A stretch of DNA of 64,000 nucleotides from Panorpa germanica (GCA_963678705.1 OY783204.1:24314759-24378758), one strand, 5' to 3'. Counted from the stretch's first letter, positions 51,179-63,365 are shown. Notes: a model not told the origin generated them from the sequence alone. Numbers and translations: made by a program.

Positions 51179-54100
51179 ATGGGATCCAAAAAGCATAAAA
51201 AACATAAATCTGAAAGGAAGGATCGATATGACGGTAAATAGATTATTACTTATACTTATTTTAATTAATGAATCTGCTAACTAGAACGAAAAAGATTTGT
51301 TTGGCTTCTATTTTAAAACACTGTATAGTGTTTCTGTACTAGTGTTTATTTATATAGTTTTCTTATTTTTAATGTGTATACAATATATAGATCGGCAATT
51401 TAGTTTAGAGCGGCCCCCAGGCCTAAAATTAATTTTAAAAGTCGGTGGAAATAGTTCTACACCGGAGCACAGTAATGATTCACCGGGTCCAATTGGCTTT
51501 GCTTCACAAGCTGGAGGTAATTATTTTATACATATATTATTAACACGTACTCATTCTTTTGGCAGCTTTATTAATTATTATATTTCGTGTGTTCATACAG
51601 ATAGTGAAGCATTGCTAGCAGAACTAGCTGACAGACATAAGAAAGCTAAAAAGAAAAAAAAGAAGCGGGATCGAGAGAAGAAACATAAACACCACCATAA
51701 GGTAATATTTATAAAAATTCTTTGTTCTATTTTTAGTAACTATAGTAATAAAATGATATTATTTTTATATTGTAGGAAAAACGCCGAAGGAGAGATGATT
51801 CAAGTCAAGAAGATATGAGTATGGGCGAGGAGTCTTTATTGGAACCTCCAATTAATATGCAGCATATACAAGAACCAATTTCTGATATTAATGACTCAGT
51901 TGGAGAATCAGGTAAATCATTTTATTATTCTACGTAAATTAAATATAAAACCATCATTTATCTTTATTATTCGTTGTGAAGGTCGTGAACCGCGCTCTTG
52001 TGTATTACGACAACGGCAAGAGAGATCTCCTCTTGGCTTATTGCTGGAACATTTGCTCAGAGCACTTGAAAAACGTGATCAAAATCAATTTTTCGCTTGG
52101 CCAGTTACGGACAATATAGCTCCAGGATATTCTGCTATAATAGCTAAACCAATGGATTTTTCAACTATGAAACAAAAAATTGATGATAATCAGTATCTCA
52201 GTCTTATGGAATTCATAGTAAGTAATATTTTGTACAAAGATTATCGAATTACTTAAAATAAAGGTAATTTTATAGATGATTATTATTCTAGGACGACTTT
52301 AAAACTATGTGCGAAAACGCTTTGAGATATAATCATCCGGAGACTGTTTATTTTAAAGCGGCAAAAAAATTATTCCACGTCGGTAGTAGACTACTGCAGC
52401 CTGATAAACTTAGAGCTTTGCGATCCCTTTTAGGGTATATGCAGGATATACCAGCCCGTGAACTAGGATTTGAATTATCTAAAAATGAGGTAAATATTGC
52501 ATGATGGGAAAGAAACTTTTTGATTTGAATTAATGTTGTTTTACGTTATTTTAGCCAACATACCAATTAGATGCAAGTGACGTTATAGCTGCTGAATCAG
52601 GACTTGAAGAAGAATGTGCTAGCCAAGCATCTACAGAACCAGAAATGGACGAATCTGAAAAAAGAAAAATATTAAGGATAGAAAATTGGCCAAAAACCAG
52701 GTAAGTAATTATCATATTAAGAAAAAAAGCAACAACATTCTATTAACTATGGGGATGGTGTATTTCTAGATACGAAGCTTTTACGGATGATATGACAGCG
52801 GATGAAATTTTACTGCAAGCACAAGGAGCAGCTAAAAATGCTAGAGATAAAATTCTTGCTAAAGCAAATGCTAGTAATATGGGTATGTTATTTTAAAAAA
52901 GAATGAAACTTTATCGTCTTAAAATTAGAATAGATGAGAATGTTTGTTATATTTTTAAGGTTTTCTAAGACAACGTAAGGATGGATCAACTAGTCTTCAA
53001 ATTCTTCTTGATTGCGGAGATGCAAGTGCTGATTTAGAGAGACCAATAAGTCTCGGTGCTTTCACAGGGAAGTTACAACAAGGCACAGGACAATTACAAA
53101 GTATGTAATAAATGTTATTACAAATTATCTTTATCTTATAATAAAAATAAAAATATTTCTGTATTAGGTTTTCGAGAGGACAGAAGAAATATTGCTAAAA
53201 TGGTAAAACCACTTGACTATGGTCCCTACTGTTCGTTTGCGCCGATTTATGATTCAAGGTTTTCAAATTTGACGAAAGATGAATCTGAATTGGTTTTACA
53301 TACGTATGGTAAGAATAATTATATTAAAACAATAATTTATGAAACATTTTAATATCTTATTTATATGGTATATATTATGACAGGTGATGAAATCGGTGTT
53401 CAGTATTCAGATAGTATATTAGAGTTCACAAAGGATAGTAGTTATGCCAGTATTTTAGCTGGCAATTTATTGGATTTATTAACAAATGGAGATCATAGAA
53501 AAACAATTGCCAAAATTCAAGAAGGTCAACGTCAAAGAGCAGAGGAACGAGAAATTTGTAACTTATTACCGAATCAAGTAAGTAAATTATTTCCAATGTT
53601 ATATATATTTAAGGCAATGTTTTATATGATATAAATAATTTTAGGTGGAACATGATCTTGCTGACATAAAAATAGATCTAGAGAATCTAAAAACATTATC
53701 AGAACTCGGTGTTGATACATCTTTCATAAGTGTAATAGAACAGGAGCTCAAATTAGAAGAACAAAAGCTTGAACTTCAAACTAAATTAGATACAAATGCT
53801 CAAATGTTAGAGAAATTACAGAAAGTTCAAAATGATAGGTATGAATACTAATTGTATGTCCATACAAAATACTGCTATCTTATTGTAGTGTTACAATCGT
53901 CTTTGTTTTTATAGATTATCGCAACCATTACCACAACATTTATCTCAGTTACCACAACCATCTCAAACTGAAATGGAACTAGCTACTCAAATAACATCGA
54001 ATCTAAAGGAGATGGCTAAAGAGGTTGCTCCAGGTGAAGTTGCACCAATTCCTGCCGTCAGAAAAGCCATGGGGATAAATTTACCTGGTAATTATTGTTT

Positions 54101-55486
54101 CTTAATACGAATTTTCCGATTTCATAATTATTTTTCTTTATATTTATAAAATATTTAATATGTTCTTTCTAGTACCAATGGATACGCAGCCTCCACTAAG
54201 TCTTCAACCTAAACATGGTAAGATTTGATTTAACCGAGTTATTTCACTATTACTCGCTTAAATGTTTATAGTTAATACAAATTTTAGGAAAACAAAATGA
54301 TACTCCTATGGAAGTAGATGAGAAAAAAATGACACCCACTCCATCTACTCCAATACGGGTTACGCAAACGCCACCAGTAACAAGTACGCCAAGGCAGTTG
54401 CAAAACAACACACACAACTCGAATAAACTACGTTCACAAACTCCAACCCGAGTACCAAATGTAATACAGAGTATTAATAATCACATACGAGCACAACCAA
54501 GGACTCCTGTACCAATAATACCGCCTCAAACATTACGACACGTTAATCCCAGCATGTTGGCTCAAAGTCAAATTCGTTCTCAAATTCTAAGTGGTCAAAG
54601 AGCTAATCAAACCGCAGCAATTCAATCTGATGCTCAACAAAATGTAAATCGACCTAGACAACAAGTACCAAGTGCGGTAAAGTCGCAATCCAGTGGTATA
54701 ACAGCACAATTGAGACAAATAAGACCGAATCAAGCTCATTTAAGTCAAATTCGACAACAAATGGTTTTGAAGCAACAACAAAATCAAACACAAAGTGGAA
54801 CTCAAGCAGGAAGAGTTGTAAATAGTACACCAGGTGTACAGCAGAATGTTGGACAAAGAATAGTAAAAATTAATTCGCTTACAGCAGGACCTATACCACA
54901 ACCCAATACACCAAACTCGCAGAAAACTGCAGGCGGACTAGCAATCTCGAAATCTATAAACACTACTGGAACTAATGCGTCACCACCTGCTAGTAAAATT
55001 CAAGTAATTAAACCTATGATGCAACAAAATACAGGGATTCAAACTGTTCAACAAAAATCTCCAGTTAATATACAAAATGTTATACAACAAAATACAGCAG
55101 TTAATATGCAAAATGTTATACAACAGGGTACACCAGTTAATATGCAAAATGTAATACAACAGGGTACACCAGTTAATATGCAAAACGTTATACAACAGAA
55201 TACTGGAGTTGTTAAACAAATAATTCCACAAAATATAACTAATAACGCACAAATGGGCCACCTTCACCAGAGTACAGCTGTTGTTAATTCTCAAAATGTA
55301 CAAAATAATACAAATATTACGAAAGTTATTGAGACTTTACCGTCTACTCAGGTAATTACTTCAGCGATTGTCGATAACTCTGTTGGAGTGGATATTGAAA
55401 ATGAATTGCGACAATTTTTGGAACGTGGTTCTACAGGACTTTCAGGAGAAAACGACCCTACAATAGAACAGATCTTAATGGAATGA
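51179..55486 (+). CDS. Brd7-9: BRD7/BRD9-family bromodomain protein, 15 exons, 1065 aa
   Basis: Seen: exons 51179-51233, 51391-51516, 51601-51701, 51776-51911, 51982-52217, 52292-52489, 52555-52700, 52770-52882, 52960-53100, 53168-53308, 53384-53577, 53645-53838, 53915-54087, 54173-54217 and 54288-55486. All junctions are GT-AG and all phases agree (3198 nt with stop). The protein opens MGSKKHKKHKSERKDRYDD, followed by GLKLILKVGG, the family N-terminus. A Lys-rich stretch lies near residues 80-110. The bromodomain spans about 155-250, with FFAWPVTDNIAPGYS at 176-190, PMDFSTM at 196-202 and the acetyl-lysine-binding Asn232 in RYNHPET. The central BRD7/9 domain (ERPISLGAFTGKLQ, then DYGPYCSFAPIYD) follows, then a coiled coil (~530-594) and RKAMGINLP near 650. 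Known: BRD7/BRD9 are acetyl-lysine readers of SWI/SNF complexes (PBAF and ncBAF). Odd: about 410 Q/N/T/P-rich residues follow where human BRD7/9 end. Identification is firm; whether it acts like BRD7 or BRD9 cannot be told. Confidence 0.95.
55061..55204 (+). repeat. Four 36-bp in-frame tandem repeats in the Brd7-9 tail
   Basis: Four successive 36-bp units encode variants of a 12-residue unit, PVNMQNVIQQGT. Middle units are almost identical and the outer ones diverged. The repeat lies inside the last exon and keeps the frame, so it can change length without breaking the protein. Confidence 0.85.
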
Positions 55487-55697
55487 ATTATTTGGTAGAT
55501 GAAGAAGAAAAAAATTGATATAGATTTATATGTTTAAGAAAGATAAAATATTTAAATGTACATTGAATGTATTTGTCAGTTTAAAAAGACTTGTAAATAT
55601 TAGTTTAGGGGAATATTAATTTGGTGTACTAATTTAATATGTATATGTTTCACGTTAGTTTTATCCGTCTGTTAAAGAAAGCAGATTATTTTTTGTA

Positions 55698-55722
55698 AAT
55701 AAACCTTTTAACAGAAAATAAA
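55698..55722 (+). terminator. Tandem poly(A) signals of Brd7-9
   Basis: Two AATAAA hexamers, at 55698-55703 and 55717-55722, lie about 210-240 bases after the TGA stop. They are the first good cleavage and polyadenylation signals downstream and suggest a short 3' UTR. Confidence 0.65.
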
Positions 55723-58462
55723 CTTGTAATTATTATTTTATTTTTAAGTTTATAGTTTTTGAATTATTACTTAGTATTTTACATATTAAACAAAAGAGCT
55801 ATAAAGGATTATATTATAAAGGAAGGAGAGTAAATAAAAACGATGTCAGCGAACGCGCGGATAAAAAGAACATTAAAGGAGGTTGTTTTGTACTTTGGTG
55901 TATTAGAATATTGTAGATAATCGAATTGTTTTAACTATTCCATGTTCTTATACTTACTTCTTCTTTCAGTTAATCCCAAAAACTATAATAATTAAATTTA
56001 TTTAGTTATGTTTTACAAATCAACAAAGTAGTTTTAAATAAGAAGTAAAAATCTTTAACAATAAAACTACATTGAACTATATCTATGTCAGGGAAGCCTC
56101 CTTTTGTTCCTAAATTATTTGATGGTGACTGATTTTAAACTTTAGAATTAGATAAACTTATTAATTAATAACTTCTAATAATTAGCGATTATGCTTCTTG
56201 ACCATCATGTGGTTGGTAGGTAAACTATTAAATTCCTTAATCACCTAATAGATGGCAGCATTTGCTTGAATTCAAAATTACTTCTAAAATCTAGAATTTG
56301 CAAATAATACATAACGAAAATATTTAGATAATATTATTTTATAATTCCAATAGAAAATTACCATATGCTTTCACTTCGAAGTATATCTTATAAGTATAAG
56401 TAAGTATATAATTATATACTTATATCCGTACAGTCAAGCAAAGAGTAACTGGAATTTCAAGTTCAAAGATATTTATTCGTCAAATGATATTACAATATTG
56501 ATAATAATTACAATGTACCTTAATCTAACATATGGTGCATGGCCTAAGCCTTAATTCGTATTGTCAATGTTCTGAGTTGATGCCTTATATAATATTGTCT
56601 TGTATGTTTGTGTAGGGAACATAGTTAAAAAACCCTACTGGATAGAATTGAATTTCGGGTAAGATCTAAAACAGAAACGACACAGTGACCTTAAGAATAG
56701 ACTGCTCTGTTTTGAGAGTATAAGGCTTGGCTTTACAGTGCAAACGCGGCCTCTAATAGTCGGTGGTAAAATTAAAATTAAAACTCAGTGCCTGGTAAAT
56801 ATAATCAACATTGTAGGTTGCAGCACTACCGTTGGTGGATATATGTATAATATAATTTATGTATTCACAAACGAATATTATTTAAGTTATGAAAGAAATA
56901 AATTAAAAACATTATTTGGTTTTACATATTGCTAATTTAGTAAAAACAAAGAGCTATTGTTCTTAACTTTGTAATTTGCTTATTGTATTGTATATATACC
57001 AAACTTTTTTGTTTGTTTACGTAGATGTGTTCAATAATTTAAAATAATGTTTTGTTAGTGTTGGTTTTTGAAAGCGCACGTGCAGTTTAAATACAGAGTT
57101 GAACTAGACTGGGCGATTACTTAGATATTTAAATTATTTGTAGACAAATTAATATTAGTAATATTTTTTCAAATAATTATTTCAAATGCACACTGATTTA
57201 ATTAACACACGCGCGTATTTTTGAATTCGATTATTTTCCAGTCGTCTGTGTTTGTGAGTGTCTCTTATTTAGTTTCCTATTCACAAACATACACAGGCTA
57301 GAAAAGCATAGTAAATTAAATAATAAAGAAACAAAGTAACGCAAAAGCTCAGACAAGCTCTATTTGCCACCGGATATTAATTTGAGGATTATTTCAAAAT
57401 ACTCATAAAAAAAACAATATAATACATAACCACTATAAAGCTTTGCATCTGTTCAAAGTTTCAATGTATTTATTAAAAAATCTTTGTACTTTGGATGCAT
57501 TCATGTTATAAACTTTATAGTCGAAGCTTAAAGCTTCTTGAAGTTCTTTTTGCTTCGTTGTTATTAAAGGTACTATATGTAAAGTCAATGAACCATAAAG
57601 TGACTAACTTGTTGTATGACCGTTGAATATTTGATGAGAATTTCATCTCAAAGGAAATATGTTTATTTTTTAATACATTGAATTTTTTATAGCTAATTTA
57701 ACGTTGTATCTTTTTAAGTGCATTCATCTTGTTTTCTAAGAAGAGAGCTTTCCATAATCACAAAGATTAGATTAAGAAAACATTTAAGAATTTAGAAAAC
57801 ATAAATTAATGTACATAGCTTGCTTCATTTTTTAAAGTCGGATTTTATAATTGGCTTTTTCTAAAGAGCTTTTTAAGCAACCGCTTAATATTAACTATAT
57901 TTAGACGTCGCTAGATTAGTATTAAAGTTTATAGATAAATAAGTAATCGATTTTATTTACTCATGTTCACTACCTTCTGAATATCAAAAGTTATGTGTTA
58001 CTCGAGGCATCTGTAAGCATTTCCTTTACACTTTGTTGTATAAAAGACATTCATAGAAAGGAATAGAAAAGAGGTTACAATACAAAAGTTACATAAATAT
58101 GTAATTGTGGTACTATTAGAAGAGTAAATCATTAACTATTTACAAAGTATGCTTCATTAAAAATCAAAATGGCTGCATTCGACTGCACCTTTTAAATCAG
58201 GCCTAGTTTGCGCCTGTGATATATACGTCTATTATTACTCCAATATTATTAGAGTAATGTCATGGGCGCCGGCAAGATTACTTTCACGGAGGTTCAAGAT
58301 TACTTTCATGCTCAGTGTTCATGGGAAAAACATAGAGGAAGACACTGAATTCATTGACCAGGTGTTGAACAAATTTGGACGCCCTATTTTTGAATCAAAC
58401 AGTGACTTTGATAATAAAGTAATCATTTAAAAATAAGGGTTTTGTATTTTCTTGGAAATCTT
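55723..58462. other. No gene seen
   Basis: Sequence after Brd7-9 without coding frames, domains or known repeat ends. Confidence 0.5.
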
Positions 58463-58830
58463 TTCCATTTTCTTGACGCTATAACGCGCTTGTTATTGGG
58501 TTTAGAGAAAAGTTGTAAAGGAAAAATTTGTTCGAAATTTTGTTTTCTTTAAGATTGATAATAACTACTTAAGCCATAGAATCATCCAATACTGAGATAT
58601 TTGAAAGAAACCAAAATTGCGTAATTTTTAGGCCACAGAATTATTCTTCCATTTTCTTGACGCTATAACGCGCTTGATATTGGGTTTGGAGAAAAATTGT
58701 AAAGGAAAAATTTGTTCAAAATTTTATCCTCTTTAAGATAGATAATAACTGCTTTAACCATAGAACCATCCAATACCGAGATATTTGAAAGAAACTAAAA
58801 TTGCGTAGTTTTTAGGCCACAGAAAGTTTT
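58463..58830. repeat. Tandem duplication, unit 184 bp, two copies
   Basis: Units begin ttccattttcttgacgctat at 58463 and 58647 and end tttttaggccacaga. They differ at roughly 10% of positions. It may be a two-unit stub of a satellite or a local duplication. Confidence 0.8.
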
Positions 58831-59773
58831 TTCGAGGTCTTTCGAATTTGAAAATTTGGTGTTCATTACTTCAATTATACAAGTTGAAAGAAAAATTTAT
58901 CCTAAAAACAGATGCTATCTTATAAGGTTAGACAATTATTATAAAAATAATCAAAAACTAATTTACAGAGCAATTATTTATATTATTTACTATAAGTTAC
59001 ATATTTTTTATTTGAATTTCTACCCTGGTGAAGGTAGAAACAATATAGTTACAGTGTTGCGCATAATATTTACCGTAGCGCCAACGCCATGCCACCTCCA
59101 CCAACCCTACTTCTCTTTTACCTTATTTTCCACCCCACCATTCTATTTCATAAAGCACGAACAGAGCGTCATCGTCTCAGCAACAGTTTAGTTTGAGTCT
59201 GATCTTTGCGTGGTGAACACAAGAAAACGAGAAATATTACTTATGCTTATTGAATAATGTTTTGGAGATGATTAATTAAAACCACTGAACTCTGAATATA
59301 AAAAAAAACATAAAAAAAAGATTCATAATATTTTTGGCGGTTTATTTAAATAAGTGTACTGTGAAATTAACTATATCATTTTTTTCTTTGTTATTTATAA
59401 ACTGAAAAAATAGCTTGTCTAACTTTTTTATAAAAGTTTTTGAATTATGTTTTATTTTAAATGAAAATTATTAATGTTTTAATTCCATTGTGGAGACTGT
59501 GTTTTTAAATTTATGTACTTTTAAACTTTGTGAATATTTGTAGACTTTCTTTTTTTGGGAAACAATTTCAAACAAAATTTTATAGTGTTATTCAAGTAAT
59601 TTCTATGATCTGTCAAGGTAAATATATTTATCTAATTTAGAATAACAATTTTTGTAATTAAGTAAAATATGAAAGACAATGTGCCTTTAATTTTAACCCA
59701 ATCCTCAGATTCTGAGTTTCGTTGTTATCAAGTTTAATTGATTAATGTATTGATATACTCAAAAACTTAATAA
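58831..59773. other. No gene seen
   Basis: The 111-codon frame at 58856-59191 has no recognisable domain and a skewed composition. Confidence 0.45.
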
Positions 59774-60019
59774 AACAATTTGGTGAAGAGTCCTGTTTTG
59801 TGACGTTTCTATCACCATTGCACTTAAATTATAGTTCGCATCAACTTTATCTTCATTTGTATTCTGACAGGTGAAATGATTTCGAAATTTGTAGCCGATA
59901 AAATAGATATTTCATATGAACGACTGAGAGAAACTGTAGTGCAAATGAACTCTTTCATAACAAAAAAATCATACGCATCTCCAATATGATGGCAAAGTGA
60001 CTCCAAAATGTTTACTGTG
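59774..60019. mobile_element. CAGTAAACA-ended MITE, inverted copy
   Basis: Reverse complement of the element at 29563; the right end reads ccaaaatgtttactgtg, and the left end (tttggtgaagag) is mutated. It lies 95 bp left of the split MITE. Confidence 0.68.
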
Positions 60020-60255
60020 TTGTAGGAAGTGATAGCATACGAAATCGGTAGCCATTAAAAAATAAAATCATCGATATTTTTTCCAGGAGTGATGTTTTTG
60101 ATTCTATTTTTTTAATAGACTTATGAATCATGTCCTAATTTCTATAAAACAGAGCTATATATTGGTAAAGTTGTCTACCTCAAATGTTCAATTATTTTCA
60201 ATCACTTTTTATATTTTAGGAGAAAAGTTATTTTGTCTCTTTAATTATTAAAGTG

Positions 60256-60775
60256 ATTCAATTTTGATCCTTATTAAATCTAAACATTCTCATTTTTTTC
60301 AAACGAAAAAAAAAAAAAAAATATATATAAAATTCCTTATAAAAATAAAAACAAAACTGCTTCGCTCCTCCTGCTACTGTCCCTCCTGTTTCTACTCTGC
60401 CATTCCTTCTCTTTCCTAGTTTTTTTTCTCTCTCCGCCATCCACCTCTTCCCTTCACTTTCGGCATTACATTCTTCTGCCTTAAAAAGATTTAAAAATGC
60501 TTCAGCCTTCCTTCTTCTAATTATTTCTGCCATCCAACTGTTCCCTTCCTTGCTCCCCTTTTAAGAGCTGCCCAATATTCATCTCACCCACTACTTTTTC
60601 CTTACAATCAAACTTAATGTGCTCCAGTGTTTCGCCCTCCGTTCCGCACACTCTACACATTCTTTCCTCACTACTTTCCCAATCTAAACCTTGCTGTCCT
60701 TGTTTAGATTTATGTTTAGAGAATGTTTAGAATATTTTAGAGAATGTTTAGATTTAATAAGGATCAAAATTGAAT
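60256..60775. repeat. Perfect 36-bp inverted repeat bounding the left LINE piece
   Basis: Positions 60256-60291 and 60740-60775 are exact reverse complements. The outer 7 bases (ATTCAAT) belong to the target duplication, not to the element, so this is not a simple terminal inverted repeat. A partial third copy (gaatgtttagaatatttta) precedes the right arm. Confidence 0.8.
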
Positions 60776-61409
60776 TAAGCACAATGACATGTATATAAAT
60801 GAGTTTTTTTTAAATATAGTTTCTCGGGCTTCCTAGGTACGTAGCCTTTTATCGCCCCTAATATATTCTGCTTTTCCTTATACTTTGTATCCCGATAACA
60901 AGAATGATCTATTCATGGCTACTGCTGTTATAAATTTCGGTTTCTCAATCAAAAAGGCGGTGTTAACAGGAAGCGTCTGCGAAGTCTGTAGCACCGCCCG
61001 TTGGAGTCCATTTCTTGCCATTGCTGTATTTTTACATTGCCACAGAATGTGGTCAGGGTCTGCCTCTTTACCACATTCGCATTTAGAGTTTGGAATGATT
61101 TTGTTTCTTGCTAGATGTTTCGGAGCTCCAGTATGATTTATTCTTAGTCTTGAGGTCATTGTAATTAATCTTCTTGGCCATTTTAGTTTGGCAAACCATG
61201 GCTTACGTCTCAGTATTGGTTGTATTGTGTAAAATTCTCTACCTTCATCATAATTATTCCACTTGTCTTGCCAATTTTTCATTTCATTTTTTTCTAATTC
61301 TGCTTTCATGTCTGATTTTATAAAAAATGAAATATATAAATGAGTTAAGGCACAAGAATGTAATGCCAAATGGCAAAAACAATAAAAATAAAATAATAAT
61401 AATAATAAT
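60263..61409 (-). mobile_element. LINE-derived insertion, two RT-tail pieces, 16-bp target duplication
   Basis: It is bounded by ATTAAAGTGATTCAAT at 60247-60262 and 61410-61425. Minus-strand frames give two tails of non-LTR reverse transcriptases. One, about 60534-60690, has CRVCG…LEHI…C. The other is 61369-60878 (163 aa) with KWPRRLITMTSRLRINHTG and CECG…DPDHILWQC, the CCHC finger and preceding region seen in jockey/R1-like elements. A run of AAT repeats (61392-61409) sits at the right edge. Both pieces are 5'-truncated, and the left one has stops. Confidence 0.75.
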
Positions 61410-61684
61410 ATTAAAGTGATTCAATGTTATATTATTAGTTAAAATTCCAATGCATAGTACGTCACGTCCGATGATTTGTCATCCCTTTTGTGTGATAAGT
61501 CATATATATAATACTTCATGGGGTATATATAAAAAGGAAATGTAATTTGAAAAACTGAAATTCAAATTTGATGTAGTTATAACTTCGTCAACTTTTAGAT
61601 ATTTAAAAAAATAAAAACATCAATATACTCGTACATATAATAAAATATGTTTCAATCATAAACTAAAAAAAGAGTTCACTAGCC

Positions 61685-62789
61685 CAGCGGTTCTCAAAGT
61701 GTGGGGCGCGACCCCTAAGGGGGGCGCAATGAAGGCCCAGGGGGGGCCCAAAGCTTGGTTGAAAAATTAATTAAATTTACTTACAAAATAATAAAGCAAA
61801 CTTTTTATTTTTAAAATTACAACAAGTGTATAATTTTTAGTCAACGTCGTAAGAGTGCCGAACATTTTATTTTTTTTAGTTTATCTGAAAAAAGATGCAA
61901 ACCTTCTGCAATGGGCTGAAAAGGTGAAAAGCTTTGTAATGAAGGTAAGTTTGTATGTGGGCGATCTGAAAAGTGACAGCTTGGAGCTATTTCCTAATCT
62001 TAAAATTATGATTGAAAAAATCGATCTCAAAACTATTCCAACCAATGCACAGAAATGCTTTCTTAAATACTTAGAAATCCTCAAATCTTGTTTTGAAAAA
62101 TATTTTAATGAGAACTTGGATGGTTTGGCATGGATTCAAAACCCGTTCAAACCATCAGTCGATGAGTGCTCCCTCAACATGAAGGAAAAATAAAATCTCA
62201 TTGACCTCCAAGGTGACACAGGGCTTGAAATGAAATTTAAAGAATCTTCTCTCACATCCTTCTGGATTGGTGTACAAAAGGATCATCCAATTTTGAGTGA
62301 AAGGGCATTGAAAATACTCACTCCATTCGCAATACTCAGTCACTCTTGTGAAACTGGGTTTTCTGCTCTAGCTGCCATGAAGAGTAAATATCGCTCAAGA
62401 CTGGATGTGACCAAGGAACTCAGAGTAGCGTTATCAGAACTGACACCGCGTTTCAAGAAACTATGCGCAGAAGAAAAGAAGCACATCCTTCACACTGAAG
62501 CTCCTTTTATTATTATTGCTTTGAGTTACAAATAACAATTATGTACTATAGTAGCTAAAATACCCACATAAATTGTAATTGTTTGTATAGAATTTGTTGT
62601 TTGATTACGATTAAACATATTGCCCCATTAGAGTATGCATAGAATGTGCAAAATATAACCAAATAAAAATTGACTGTAAAATGTCAAATGCGACTCCCTT
62701 ATAATATGTAGTACGCTTACATGTAGGGGGGCCCGGCTTACAGCTGGATTATGCAGGGGGGCTCGAAGTAAAAAGTTTGAGAACCGCTG
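61685..62789 (+). mobile_element. hAT transposon of ZBED/Buster type, internally deleted
   Basis: Ends CAGCGGTTCTCAAAGT and ACTTTTTACTTCG-side AAGTTTGAGAACCGCTG are inverted repeats of the hAT 'CAGNGGTTCTCAAA' type. Exact 8-bp duplication CACTAGCC lies at 61677-61684 and 62790-62797. GC-rich subterminal blocks (gggggg) are present on both sides. At 1.1 kb it keeps only the 3' part of the transposase. Confidence 0.92.
61879..62535 (+). pseudogene. hAT transposase C-terminal remnant (ZBED5/SCAND3-like)
   Basis: One frame runs 61879-62535 with a single stop, TAA at 62191-62193. The first part has DANLLQWAEKVKSFVMKVSLY and LFPNLKIMI. The second has LTSFWIGVQKDHPILSERAL, then ILSHSCETGFSALAAMKSK, the hAT dimerisation block. 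The BED finger and most of the catalytic domain are absent. No other frameshift is seen, so the decay looks recent. It cannot encode an active transposase. Confidence 0.85.
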
Positions 62790-62801
62790 CACTAGCCCAT
62801 T

Positions 62802-63365
62802 GAATCGCTCAGAAGGCAACGCGGTTTGTCTAAAAGAAAATGGTGAAAATTATATTTTTCAATACATTCCAGTCAGCTTCTATTGGTACAACCTTTACAG
62901 GTATTTAATATGTATCCATCGGATAAATGAAAAGCAAATATTGTGTATGATATACGGAGAGCCTGCAGTGGTGTATTAAAACAATTTCATTTGTTTTAAT
63001 TAATAACTAGAAATATAATTGAACGCTGGCGTACTGCAGGGTGCATTCAATAACATTGTGGATTCAACTAACCACGAAATATAGCTGTGGGTAATTGCAT
63101 TTACCTTTCGGTTATATAATATTTACATTCATTTAACTGTGTTTTGATTATTTCAACCAATTAATATTTCATAATTAATTAACATTTTTAAATTAAGTAA
63201 TTATGTGTTGGAAATATGAACTGAATATTAAAATGAATGCGGGTAAAATATTTAATTAAAGTAATAAATATCGTGGGTTACAACAATAATAAATTTAACT
63301 GAAAGCTGAAGCGATTTAAAAGGCGCGCACCTCAGGTTCCACGAAGAAGAACTGATTTACTATGA
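62802..63365. other. No gene seen
   Basis: AT-rich spacer between the split MITE and the last AATGGGC-type MITE. Confidence 0.5.

Larger units (their letters stand above)
60114..62801. mobile_element. AATGGGC-family MITE split by two later insertions
   Basis: The left part 60114-60262 (…tcatgtcctaatttctataa…ttttgtctctttaatta) and the parts 61410-61684 and 62790-62801 (ending CACTAGCCCATT) together make one diverged family member. A LINE-derived block (60263-61409) and a hAT element (61685-62789) interrupt it, each bounded by a direct repeat of host sequence. Confidence 0.75.

Noticed and set aside
51297-51818. 173-codon frame as a separate gene
   Set aside because: It is Brd7-9 exons 2 and 3 read through their introns; splice sites and phases fit the family protein.
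54980-55303. 107-codon minus-strand frame opposite the Brd7-9 tail
   Set aside because: It is the antisense shadow of the 36-bp coding repeats in exon 15.
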